Positions 7,476-15,053 of a stretch of DNA of 27,496 nucleotides are shown here, one piece after another. The notes under the pieces were generated by a model. That model was not told the DNA's origin, did no database searches, and worked only from the letters and a program-made list of their open reading frames with translations. Numbering within the stretch: position 1 is the first letter of the stretch; every line of letters begins with the position of its first letter. The DNA comes from DATLFP01 sp035540955 (GTDB lineage: Bacteria; Actinomycetota; Acidimicrobiia; Acidimicrobiales; CADCSY01): NCBI GenBank assembly GCA_035540955.1, contig DATLFP010000197.1, positions 1-27,496 on the forward strand, given 5' to 3'. Both the position numbers and the translations under genes were made by a program.

Positions 7476-8678
7476 GTGCGGTTCAGGAAGACTTGTCACG
7501 TGCCGATGTCCCCGGGGGTGACCGACGCCTTCACGCTGGGCCCGAGGGCCGTGGCCCGGGTCGCCGCCGCCATGTGGATCAGCTGCGGCGGCCTGGTCGG
7601 GGTCGCCATCCCACTCGTCGCCGCCGGTGATGACTCCCACCGCGGGGCCATGGTGGCCATCGGCGGGGCCGCGGTCCTCTTCGGCGCCCTGGTCTGGCAC
7701 CTGCCGTGGGACCGGTGGTCGCCGAGCACGACGCTCGTCCTGGTGCCGGCGGCGTTCACGGCGATCGCCCTCTACAACACGGCGGCCGTCAACCCGTGGT
7801 CCTACGACGTCTTCTTCCTGATCGCCTTCGCCTGGATCGGCCTGGCCCACCGTCCCGGCACCGCCACGCTGTGCACGCCGCTGCTGCTCGCCGCGTATCT
7901 GCTCCCGCTCCTCCGATGGGACCATCCGGGCGACGGCGTGGCGTCGCTCGTCTACGTCGCGCCGGCGTCGGTCCTCCTAGGTGAAGCCGTGTCGCTGGTG
8001 GCCACTCGACTGCGCACCGCGGAGGTCGATCGGGCTCGGTCGGAGGCCCGCTACTCCGCCCTGGTTCGGTCCTCGGCGGAGTTCGTCGTCGTGCTCGACG
8101 ACGACGGCGCGGTCGAGTTCGCCGGTGGCGCCGTCGCGGAGATCCTCGGGGTCGACCCGGATGACTTCGTCGGGACCGCGTCGGCGGCGGTCGTTCACGA
8201 AGACGACCTTCCCCTCGTGGAGTCACCTTCGATGCGATCGCCGCCGGGGCGGCGCTCGAGGGTCCGATCCTGTTCCGGTGTCGCCACGCGGACGGGACGA
8301 TGCGATGGGTGGAGGGCACGATCAAGAACCTGCGTGACGACCCGAGTGTGGGTGGGATCGTGGTCAACGGTCGCGACATCACGCCCCGCATCGAGGCCGA
8401 GGAGCGGCTGGCGCACCTGGCTCGGCACGATCCGCTCACCGAGCTCCCCAACCGCGCCGCGGTCCTTGAGGATCTCGGCCGTGCTCTCGCGCGGGCCGAG
8501 CGCGTCGGAGGCTCGGTCGCGGTGCTCTTCCTCGACCTGGACGGGTTCAAGGTCGTCAACGACTCGCTCGGACATGCCGTCGGCGACCAGCTCCTGGTGG
8601 CGGTGGCAACCGTCCTGCGAGGAGAGCTCCGCGAGGGTGACCTGCTGGCTCGACTCGGCGGAGATGAGTTCACGGTGA
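7476..8678 (+). pseudogene. N-terminal half of a frameshifted six-TM PAS-GGDEF-EAL protein
   Basis: Residues 1-249 encode six membrane segments (about 29-50, 58-76, 84-105, 109-125, 128-147, 155-176) and the start of a PAS domain (from about 190, ending HEDDLPLVE). After 8222 the frame becomes meaningless Arg/Ser-rich sequence to the stop at 8678. The rest of the PAS domain resumes in the +2 frame from 8222 (VTFDAIAAGA). Restoring one G at about 8222 (GAGTCACC to GAGGTCACC) joins the two into a protein of about 749 residues. The start is GTG 7476, with AAGGAT 8 nt upstream; ATG 7506 is an alternative. As read, this half would make an MASE-like membrane domain with a useless tail. Confidence 0.8.
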
Positions 8679-9724
8679 TCGTCGAGGGCGTCACCGACCC
8701 CGACGAGCCGGCGGCGTTGGCACAGCGCATGATCGAGGTCCTTCGGCAGCCCATCGAGGTGGCGGAGCGGCGCCACGTCGTCACCGTCAGCATCGGCATC
8801 GCGTTCTCCGGCGACGGCGATCGCGACCCTGCCGACCTCCTTCGCCGGGCCGACCTGGCGATGTACCGCGCCAAGGAGCTGGGGAAGTCGCGCCTCGAGG
8901 TCTTCGATCCGGGCCTGGCCCGTCGAGCCCACCGCCGTCTCGACGTGGCGGCTGACCTGCGGCTCGCGGTCGAGCGTGGTGAGCTCGATCTCTTCTTCCA
9001 GCCGGAGGTCGAGCTGGCGACGGGCCGCGTCGTCGGGCTGGAGGCGCTGGTCCGCTGGTGGCATCCCGAGCGAGGTCTCCTGCTTCCGGGCGAGTTCATC
9101 GACGTGGCCGAGGAGAGCGAGCTGATCCTCGCCCTCGGCTGGCAGGTTCTCGACCGCGCGTGCGCGACCGCCGCCAGATGGGTCGAGCGGCTCGGTCCGG
9201 CGGCCCCGGAGGTGAGCGTGAACGTCTCGCCGCGCCAGCTGCACGACCTCGGCTTCGTGGACGACGTCCGCCGTGCGGTCGAGACCCACCGGCTCCCGCC
9301 GTCGAAGCTCCGGCTCGAGATCGTGGAGCGGGCGATGTTGGACGCCGTCGCTCCGTTCTCGCTGACCGAGCTCCGACAGATGGGCGTGCGGCTGGCCATC
9401 GACGACTTCGGGACCGGCTACAGCTCGCTCAGCTACCTCGACCGTCTACCGGTGGACGTGGTGAAGATCGACCGCTCGTTCCTCGCGCCCGTCGTCGCCG
9501 CCACCGACCGGGCGCCGGTGGTGGAGGCCACCCTGGCGATGGCCCGGAGCTTCGAGCTCGATGTCGTCGCCGAGGGCGTGGAGACGGAGGCGCAGGTTGC
9601 GTTCCTCCGCCGCGTCGGATGCCCGCGCGCCCAGGGCTACCACTTCGGACGTCCCGAACCGGTGCGGACGGCGGCGCAGTGGCTCGGCGGCTCGCTGGGC
9701 CGTCCGGGTGCGCTGAGCCGCTAG
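8300..9724 (+). CDS. PAS C-terminus-GGDEF-EAL cyclic-di-GMP enzyme (3' half of the split gene)
   Basis: This carries the enzymatic part of the gene broken near 8222; in-frame sequence begins at 8222, but the first start codon is ATG 8300. It holds the end of a PAS/PAC domain (MRWVEGTIKN ... NGRDITPR), then a GGDEF diguanylate cyclase domain with intact GGDEF (residues 120-124) and an RxxD inhibitory site REGD (111-114) exactly five residues before it. The EAL phosphodiesterase domain follows, with EAL at 248-250, and IDDFGTGYSSL, DVVKIDRSF, EGVET and the closing RAQGYHFGRP. Such dual proteins make or degrade cyclic di-GMP. Translation from 8300 alone would give a soluble enzyme without its membrane sensor. 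It converges on the Acr3 gene. Confidence 0.9.
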   Translation: MRWVEGTIKNLRDDPSVGGIVVNGRDITPRIEAEERLAHLARHDPLTELPNRAAVLEDLGRALARAERVGGSVAVLFLDLDGFKVVNDSLGHAVGDQLLVAVATVLRGELREGDLLARLGGDEFTVIVEGVTDPDEPAALAQRMIEVLRQPIEVAERRHVVTVSIGIAFSGDGDRDPADLLRRADLAMYRAKELGKSRLEVFDPGLARRAHRRLDVAADLRLAVERGELDLFFQPEVELATGRVVGLEALVRWWHPERGLLLPGEFIDVAEESELILALGWQVLDRACATAARWVERLGPAAPEVSVNVSPRQLHDLGFVDDVRRAVETHRLPPSKLRLEIVERAMLDAVAPFSLTELRQMGVRLAIDDFGTGYSSLSYLDRLPVDVVKIDRSFLAPVVAATDRAPVVEATLAMARSFELDVVAEGVETEAQVAFLRRVGCPRAQGYHFGRPEPVRTAAQWLGGSLGRPGALSR

Positions 9725-9767
9725 GAGACGGCTGCTCGCGCCCGGTTCGACCGCGTGGCCGACCGGT

Positions 9768-10874
9768 TCAGGCCCGGTGGACGCCGCCGGCCACCGGGTA
9801 GAAGCGCCGCCGGGCCCAGAGCGCCACGTACACGAGACCGACGAGGACGGGCACCTCGATGAGGGGGCCGACGACGCCGGCCAGCGCCTGGCCGGACGTC
9901 ACGCCGAACACGCCGATGGCGACGGCGATGGCGAGCTCGAAGTTGTTGCCGGCCGCCGTGAAGGCGACGGTGGCGTTGCGGTCGTAGGGAAGGCCCAGCC
10001 GCAGGCCGAGGGCGAACGCTGAAGTCCACATCAGCGCGAAGTAGGCGAAGAGGGGAAGCGCGATCCGGGCCACGTCGAGCGGTGCCGATGTGATGGCGTC
10101 GCCCTGGAGCGCGAACAGCACGACGATCGTGAACAACAGGCCGTAGAGGGCGACCGGTCCGATGCGGGGCAAGAACCGCTGCTCGTACCACTCGACGCCC
10201 CGCGTGCGCTCGCCGAGCGAGCGTGTGAGGAAGCCGGCGAGAAGGGGCACGCCGAGGAAGATCAGCACCGACTTGGCGATGTCCCAGAGCGACACGTCGA
10301 GCGCCTGCTGGTCGAAGCCGAGCCAACGGGGGAGGAGGTCCAGATAGAAGTACCCGAGCAGCGAGTAGGCGACGATCTGGAAGAGCGAGTTGACGGCGAC
10401 GAGGAACACCGCCGCCTCCCGGTTGCCGAGGGCGAGGTCGTTCCAGATCAGGACCATGGCGATGCACCGCGCGAGCCCCACGATGATCAGGCCCGTCCGG
10501 TACTCGGGCAGGTCGGGCAGCAGCAGCCACGCCAGGCTGAACATGAGCGCCGGGCCGATCAGCCAGTTGAGGACGAGCGACAAGCCGAGCATCCGTCGGT
10601 CGGCCGTGACCTCGCCCAGCCGGCGGTACCGGACCTTCGCGAGGACGGGGTACATCATCAGCAGGAGGCCGAGCGCGATCGGGAGCGAGACGGTGTCGAT
10701 CTTGACCCGGTCGAGCGTGCCGTCCAGACCGGGCAGGAGGCGGCCGAGGGCGATGCCGGCGATCATGGCCAGGCCGATCCACAGCGGCAGGAACCGGTCG
10801 AGCGTCGACAGCCGCGCGACCGTCGGGTCCGCGCCGTCAACCGGCGTCGACGTCAGCACAGACAGAGTGAACAC
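9768..10874 (-). CDS. acr3: Acr3-family arsenite efflux permease
   Basis: A protein of about 368 residues and ten predicted membrane helices. The hallmark motifs are GLARCIAMVLIW with the conserved Cys137 (arsenite ligand), NNFELAIAVAIGVFG, and GPLIEVPVLVGLVY. Acr3 exports As(III) using the proton motive force. The frame is open to 11297 but would run through the oppositely oriented 10990-11301 gene, so I place the start at GTG 10874; GTG 10859 is equally plausible, since homologues typically begin shortly before VARLSTLDRFLPLW. Neither has a clear ribosome site. No arsR, arsC or arsM is present, so this is a lone resistance gene in this window. Divergent from the HesB-like gene. Confidence 0.95.
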   Translation of the reverse strand: MFTLSVLTSTPVDGADPTVARLSTLDRFLPLWIGLAMIAGIALGRLLPGLDGTLDRVKIDTVSLPIALGLLLMMYPVLAKVRYRRLGEVTADRRMLGLSLVLNWLIGPALMFSLAWLLLPDLPEYRTGLIIVGLARCIAMVLIWNDLALGNREAAVFLVAVNSLFQIVAYSLLGYFYLDLLPRWLGFDQQALDVSLWDIAKSVLIFLGVPLLAGFLTRSLGERTRGVEWYEQRFLPRIGPVALYGLLFTIVVLFALQGDAITSAPLDVARIALPLFAYFALMWTSAFALGLRLGLPYDRNATVAFTAAGNNFELAIAVAIGVFGVTSGQALAGVVGPLIEVPVLVGLVYVALWARRRFYPVAGGVHRA

Positions 10875-10954
10875 GGCTTCGGTCCGGGCCGCACCATCGC
10901 GGTGCGAAGGTGCGGCGGCGAGGTCGGCCGGTCGGCGGCCTCGCCGATCACCCC

Positions 10955-10960
10955 TAGGGT
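10955..10960 (+). promoter_or_regulatory. -10 box (TAGGGT) of the HesB-like gene
   Basis: TAGGGT matches the actinobacterial TAnnnT -10 pattern and lies in the palindrome CCCTAGGG. A start site about 7 nt downstream would give a leader of about 23 nt containing the AAGGAGGAG ribosome site before ATG 10990. Confidence 0.45.
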
Positions 10961-10989
10961 GGGGGGCTCGCGACCGAAGGAGGAGCCTC

Positions 10990-11301
10990 ATGCTCCAGTG
11001 CACCCAGGCCGCCGCCACAACGATCCGCCAGCTGCGGGAGCAGCAGGGGATCCCGGAGACCTTCGGGCTCCGAGTGTTCCCGGCGCAAGCGCCGACGGGT
11101 GAGGTCAGCCTCGCCCTCGGCTTCGCCGAGTCGCCCGAGAAGGGTGACGAGGTCAACGAGAACCACGGCGAGCGCCTCTTCGTGGCGGCCGAGGTGGCAC
11201 CCGACCTCGCCGATCTCGCGCTCGACGCCGTCGGCGATCCCGCCGGCAACGGCGCTGCGCCCGTGCGGCTGACCCTCGTTCCCGCCCCCGACACCACCTG
11301 A
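10990..11301 (+). CDS. HesB/IscA-like protein without cluster cysteines
   Basis: A 103-residue protein resembling the A-type Fe-S carrier fold found in actinobacteria: opening MLQCTQAAATTIRQL, a central 'SLALGFAESPEKGDEV' segment, and a 'GERLFVAAEVAPDLADLALDA' helix before a final strand. True IscA/HesB carriers use three conserved Cys (C..CxC near the C-terminus). Here the only Cys is Cys4, so Fe-S carriage by the usual mechanism is unlikely. The start is very well supported: AAGGAGGAG lies 5 nt before ATG 10990. It is monocistronic, divergent from acr3 and convergent with the HTTM gene. Function unknown. Confidence 0.8.
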   Translation: MLQCTQAAATTIRQLREQQGIPETFGLRVFPAQAPTGEVSLALGFAESPEKGDEVNENHGERLFVAAEVAPDLADLALDAVGDPAGNGAAPVRLTLVPAPDTT

Positions 11302-11358
11302 GCCTCGGTACCACGGCCGACCTCGTGCGCCGGGTCGATCAGGTGTGGGCGAGGCTCA
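11299..11358. terminator. inverted repeat spanning both stop codons of convergent genes
   Basis: TGAGCCTCG (11299-11307) and CGAGGCTCA (11350-11358) are perfect reverse complements. They include the TGA of the HesB-like gene and the TGA of the opposing HTTM gene. An inner CGACC ... GGTCG pair could stack inside the 42-nt loop. This could be a bidirectional transcription end, but it lacks a U-tract. Confidence 0.4.
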
Positions 11359-12276
11359 CCGGCTGATCGAGGCCGGATCGGGAGGCGGGCGGACGAGTCG
11401 CCGCCAGCCGAGCAGCCGCTCGGCGGGGAGCATCGACGCGTAGGCGATGCCGAGGAGCTGGTAGGGGAAGGTGATCGCCATCAGGGCGAGCACGCCCACG
11501 TGGAACAGCCAGGCGGCGGCGATCCACGCCCGACGCAGGCGCGCGCCGAACAGCGCGAGGGGAGCGACGAGCTCGACGGCGAGGCTGGCGGCGGCCATGG
11601 GCGGGAAGATCCAGGCAACCTGCAGCGCGGGCGCCGCCAGCGGCGACCACGGGTCACCGAGGAGCGCCTTGCGGAGGTTGTCGTGGGCGACGTGGTTGCG
11701 CAGCGTCTCGCCCGCGGCCCAGTCGAACCCGCCGTACCGGAGCTTGGCGTAGCCCGAGAGCACGTAGGCCGCGACGGTGACCAGCGCGCAGATCCGCAGC
11801 GGCATGCCGTGCTCCGGGCCCGACGACGGGACGGGTCTGCGTTGCCGCCGATGATCGAGCGAGAGGGCATCGGCGGCGGCGGGAGCCATCGCCAGCACGA
11901 GCAGGTGGAGGGCGACGAGGTTCTCGGTGTGCCACACCTGCCCGAAGGAGTTCCGGTAGGTGGTGACCACCAGGAACAGGACCGCGAACGCGGGTCCGCT
12001 GATCCGCCACCGCCAGCCGGCCACGAAGGCGACCCCGGCGACGGGCGCGGCCACCACCAGGGCGCGCGCCGCTCCCTCGGAGAGCGGGCGGTCGAGGAAC
12101 CACAGCACGCCGACGGGGTCGAACCGGGGGTCGTCGACGAAGCCCGCCACGTTGAGGAAGTGCGGCAGCCGGCCCAGGAGGTACACGAGGGCGTAGCCCC
12201 CCACGAGCACCCGTACGACCGCCAGGCGCTCCGGCGGCGCCGGCGCCGAGAACCATCGGTGCCACCGCCGCGCCAT
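11356..12276 (-). CDS. HTTM-domain integral membrane protein
   Basis: A 306-residue polytopic membrane protein of the HTTM family, the transmembrane domain shared with vitamin K-dependent gamma-carboxylase. Features: an Arg-rich start (MARRWHRWF), 'LAVVRVLVGGYALVYLLGRLPHF', the 'FLVVTTYRNSFGQVWHTENLVALHLLVLAMAP' helix with the conserved WHxEN region, 'YVLSGYAKLRYGGFDWAAGETLRNHV', and a last helix 'AYASMLPAERLLGWRRL'. Start ATG 12276 shares one base with the stop of the upstream gene (TGATG), so the pair is translationally coupled. Bacterial HTTM proteins have no settled function; a carboxylase or oxygenase-like reaction at the membrane is only suggested by the fold. Confidence 0.85.
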   Translation of the reverse strand: MARRWHRWFSAPAPPERLAVVRVLVGGYALVYLLGRLPHFLNVAGFVDDPRFDPVGVLWFLDRPLSEGAARALVVAAPVAGVAFVAGWRWRISGPAFAVLFLVVTTYRNSFGQVWHTENLVALHLLVLAMAPAAADALSLDHRRQRRPVPSSGPEHGMPLRICALVTVAAYVLSGYAKLRYGGFDWAAGETLRNHVAHDNLRKALLGDPWSPLAAPALQVAWIFPPMAAASLAVELVAPLALFGARLRRAWIAAAWLFHVGVLALMAITFPYQLLGIAYASMLPAERLLGWRRLVRPPPDPASISR

Positions 12277-12710
12277 CAGCCCTCGACCGGGCACTCGGCG
12301 TGACGGGTGACCTGCAGCGGTGTGCGGTCGTCGTCGGTGAACCAGCGCACGGCGTCGAGCGTCTCGACCCTGATCTCGATGCGCACCGCCGGCAGCCCCG
12401 CCCGTGTCACCCGCCGCGCCACGCGCTCGCAGAGGTCGTCGGCCGCCGCCGGCCCGGCCCGGACCGCCTTCAGCACCGTCTCGACGGCCAGCACGACCTC
12501 GTCGCTCCCGCCGATCAGGTTCGGCGTGAGGCGCAGCACCTCACCGTGTTCGTCGATGCCGACAGCCGTCGCCACCGCGGAGATGTGGCCTCGGTCCCGG
12601 GCGAACATCGGGTACGTGGAGCCCGGATAGCTGTCGCGGTCGACGACCACGGGCGCGAGCATCACGACGGCGGCCACCACCAGCGTCGCGTAGGCCACCC
12701 GCGTCCGCAT
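12276..12710 (-). CDS. single-TM partner protein of the HTTM gene
   Basis: A 144-residue protein with one N-terminal membrane anchor (about residues 4-24, RVAYATLVVAAVVMLAPVVV) and an extracytoplasmic domain starting DRDSYPGSTYPMFARDRG. The 'YPMFA' segment and the following beta-rich part recur, from memory, in small proteins encoded beside HTTM genes, so it is probably a subunit or partner of that protein (inference). It is translationally coupled to the HTTM gene by a one-base overlap. There is no ribosome site. Instead a TACCGT -10 box ends 6 nt before the ATG, which fits a leaderless mRNA. Confidence 0.75.
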   Translation of the reverse strand: MRTRVAYATLVVAAVVMLAPVVVDRDSYPGSTYPMFARDRGHISAVATAVGIDEHGEVLRLTPNLIGGSDEVVLAVETVLKAVRAGPAAADDLCERVARRVTRAGLPAVRIEIRVETLDAVRWFTDDDRTPLQVTRHAECPVEG

Positions 12711-12722
12711 CGGGTCACGGTA
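12711..12722 (-). promoter_or_regulatory. leaderless promoter of the HTTM operon
   Basis: On the minus strand TACCGT (12722 to 12717) is followed by GACCCG and then the ATG at 12710. Initiation 7 nt after the box would begin at the A of the ATG. No ribosome-binding sequence is present, consistent with leaderless translation. Confidence 0.5.
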
Positions 12723-12744
12723 GGCCAGGGGGCGGCCCGCCGGG

Positions 12745-14361
12745 CTACAGCCCGAGCAGCGCCACCGACCGCTCCCGCATCTCGACCTTGCGGATCTTCC
12801 CGGTCACCGTCATCGGGAACTCATCGGTGAGGTGGAGGTAGCGCGGGATCTTGTAGTGGGCGAGCTTGCCGGTGCAGAACGCCCGCACGTCGTCGACGGT
12901 GAGCTCGGGCGCGCCCGGCCGGAGCCGCACCCATGCCATCAGCTCCTCGCCGTACTTGGGATCGGGCACGCCGATGATCTGGACGTCGTCGATGTCGGGA
13001 TGGCCGTACAGGAACTCCTCGATCTCCCGCGGGTAGATGTTCTCGCCGCCCCGGATCACCATGTCCTTGATGCGGCCGACGATCGCCACGTAGCCGTCGT
13101 CGTCCATCGTGGCGAGATCGCCGGTGTGCATCCAGCCGGCGGGGTCGACGGCCTCGGCCGTCTGCTCGGGTGCGTCCCAGTAGCCGAGCATCACCGAGTA
13201 GCCGCGCGTGCACAGCTCGCCGGGCGTGTTGCGCTCGACGGTGAGGCCCGTGTCGGGATCGACGATCTGCACCTCCACGTGGGGCATGACGGTGCCGACC
13301 GTGGACACCCGGCGCTCCAGGTCGTCCTCCCGCCGGGTCATGGTCGACACCGGCGAGGTCTCGGTCATGCCGTACATGATCGTGACCTCGTCCATGTTCA
13401 TCTCCGAGACGACGCGCTTCATGACCTCGACCGGGCACGGCGACCCGGCCATGATCCCGGTGCGGAGCGAGGACAGGTCGTAGGTCGCGAAGTCGGGGAG
13501 ACCGAGCTCGGCGATGAACATCGTCGGCACGCCGTAGAGCGATGTGCACCGCTCGTCCTGCACCGCCTGGAGCGTGGCTGCCGGTTCGAAGGACGGCGCC
13601 GGGATGACGATGCACGAGCCGTTCGACGTCGCCCCCAGGTTGCCCATGACCATCCCGAAGCAGTGGTAGAAGGGCACCGGAACGCAGACGCGGTCCTCCT
13701 CGGTGTAGCCGAGGAGGTGGCCGACGAAGAAGCCGTTGTTCAGGATGTTGTGGTGCGACAACGTCGCGCCCTTCGGGAAGCCGGTGGTGCCCGACGTGTA
13801 CTGGATGTTGATCGGGTCGTCGAAGCCCAGCGTCGCCTGGCGGGCGGCGAGGGCGGCGACGTCGACCGTTGCAGCAGCCAAGGCCTCCCACGACGCACTG
13901 CCGAGGAGGACGACGTCCTCCAGAGCCGGGCAGTCGCCGCGGACCTCGTCGATCATCGCGGCGTAGTCGGAGGTCTTGAACGCCGGCGCGGCGATGAGCA
14001 GGCGGATGCCGGCCTGGTGCAGCACGTACTGGAGCTCGTGGCTCCGGTAGGCGGGGTTGATGTTGACGAGCACCGCGCCGACGCGCGCGGTGGCGTACTG
14101 CACGAGGACCCACTCGGTGCAGTTGGGCGACCAGATGCCGACGCGGTCACCCTTGGCGATGCCCATGGCGAGCAGCCCGGCGGCGACGGCATCGACGGCC
14201 TGGTCGAGCTCGCGATAGGTCAGGCGCCGGCCCGCCGGCACATCCACGAGCGCCTCGCGGTCGGGGAAGCGGGCGACCGTCGCGGCGAGGTCGTCTCCGA
14301 TGGTCCGGCCGATGAGCGGCACGTCGCTGTTGCCGCTGGCGTAGCTGAGGGCTGCGGGCAT
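12745..14361 (-). CDS. fatty acyl-CoA ligase (AMP-binding family)
   Basis: A 538-residue ANL-superfamily ligase that activates a carboxylic acid with ATP to an acyl-adenylate and then forms the CoA thioester. Motifs: P-loop YTSGTTGFPKG (188-198), YGMTETSP, HTGDLATMDDDGYVAIVGRIKDM with the hinge region, GGENIYPREIEEFL, and the catalytic Lys522 in VTGKIRK. It resembles medium/long-chain FadD-type enzymes; chain length cannot be read. I chose ATG 14361 because MPAALSYASG matches where such enzymes usually begin. ATG 14379 is an in-frame alternative, preceded by GATACCGC, a possible degenerate -10. It sits between the HTTM operon and the sugar transferase, all on the minus strand. Confidence 0.93.
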   Translation of the reverse strand: MPAALSYASGNSDVPLIGRTIGDDLAATVARFPDREALVDVPAGRRLTYRELDQAVDAVAAGLLAMGIAKGDRVGIWSPNCTEWVLVQYATARVGAVLVNINPAYRSHELQYVLHQAGIRLLIAAPAFKTSDYAAMIDEVRGDCPALEDVVLLGSASWEALAAATVDVAALAARQATLGFDDPINIQYTSGTTGFPKGATLSHHNILNNGFFVGHLLGYTEEDRVCVPVPFYHCFGMVMGNLGATSNGSCIVIPAPSFEPAATLQAVQDERCTSLYGVPTMFIAELGLPDFATYDLSSLRTGIMAGSPCPVEVMKRVVSEMNMDEVTIMYGMTETSPVSTMTRREDDLERRVSTVGTVMPHVEVQIVDPDTGLTVERNTPGELCTRGYSVMLGYWDAPEQTAEAVDPAGWMHTGDLATMDDDGYVAIVGRIKDMVIRGGENIYPREIEEFLYGHPDIDDVQIIGVPDPKYGEELMAWVRLRPGAPELTVDDVRAFCTGKLAHYKIPRYLHLTDEFPMTVTGKIRKVEMRERSVALLGL

Positions 14362-14413
14362 GTCGGCATGATTCCACATTCCCGCGGTATCAGAACGGGC
14401 TGTCGGGTTCCGT

Positions 14414-15028
14414 TCAGAGTCCGCGGTGCTCGAGCACCACACGGAGGGAGCGCCACAGGATCCCGAGGTCGAGGAGCAAGAGCCGGCCGGGCGACAAGTG
14501 CTGCAGCGCATCCCAGTAGGCGAGATCGTCGGCCACGGGGTCCTTGGTCCGGCCCTTGGCCGCCTGCACCGGGCCCACGAGCCCGGCCGGCATGTCGCGC
14601 TTGCGGGTGATCCCGCGCGCCATCTCCTCCTCATAGAGGTCGATGGGGTAGGGCCGGGTGCCGATCAGCAGCATGTCGCCCCGGACGATGTTCCAGAGCT
14701 GGGGCAGCTCGTCGAGGTACCAGCGCTTGAGCGTCTCGCCGACCCGGGTGGTCCCTTTCGCCTCGAGGTGCTTGATGTGCGTCGGGCCGGGACCGAGCGA
14801 TGCCAGTGAGGCGGCGTCGAGGGTCCGGAGCTTGAGCAGCTGGATCTCGCGGCCCTGGGCGATCCGGGTCTCGCGGAAGAAGACCGGGCCGCGGGCCCGG
14901 GGGTCGAGCACGGCCTCGACCTTGATGGCCACCATGGCGGCCAAGAGCAGCGGGCTGGTGACGATCAGCGCGATGCCGGCCACGGCACGCTCCCTTCGGG
15001 CCTTGGCCCGCAGCGCGTCGCCGTCCAT
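14414..15028 (-). CDS. bacterial sugar-phosphate transferase (monotopic PGT)
   Basis: A 204-residue protein matching the small catalytic unit of bacterial sugar transferases (WcaJ/PglC-like), which move a sugar-1-phosphate from a nucleotide sugar to a polyprenyl phosphate at the membrane. It has an N-terminal re-entrant hydrophobic helix with a break at Pro26 (about 15-38), PVFFRETRIAQG, LLKLRTL, the catalytic Asp-Glu pair D106-E107 in LDELPQLWNIVRGDM, and IGTRP. It is the minimal form, without the extra four-helix domain of WcaJ. No glycan-assembly neighbours are visible, so it may act alone or with remote genes. The start at 15028 is preceded 7 nt upstream by a TAGCGT -10 box and has no ribosome site, so it is likely leaderless. 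Confidence 0.93.
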   Translation of the reverse strand: MDGDALRAKARRERAVAGIALIVTSPLLLAAMVAIKVEAVLDPRARGPVFFRETRIAQGREIQLLKLRTLDAASLASLGPGPTHIKHLEAKGTTRVGETLKRWYLDELPQLWNIVRGDMLLIGTRPYPIDLYEEEMARGITRKRDMPAGLVGPVQAAKGRTKDPVADDLAYWDALQHLSPGRLLLLDLGILWRSLRVVLEHRGL

Positions 15029-15053
15029 CGGTCAGACGCTAGACAGGGTGGCG
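15029..15053. promoter_or_regulatory. 25-bp divergent promoter with overlapping -10 boxes
   Basis: Leftward: TAGCGT (15041 to 15036), then 7 nt, then the ATG at 15028. Rightward: TAGACA (15040-15045), then 8 nt, then the ATG at 15054. Both boxes use the same TA step at 15040-15041. Spacings fit leaderless or near-leaderless transcripts; the rightward box lacks the final T. Confidence 0.5.

Noticed and set aside
6003..7925. 640-residue open frame on the minus strand
   Set aside because: Runs antisense across the flavoprotein and into the GGDEF-EAL gene; composition is His/Arg/Asp/Gly-rich with no domains.
10875..11297. N-terminal extension of Acr3
   Set aside because: The extension is antisense to the HesB-like gene, is not hydrophobic, and exceeds the Acr3 family length.
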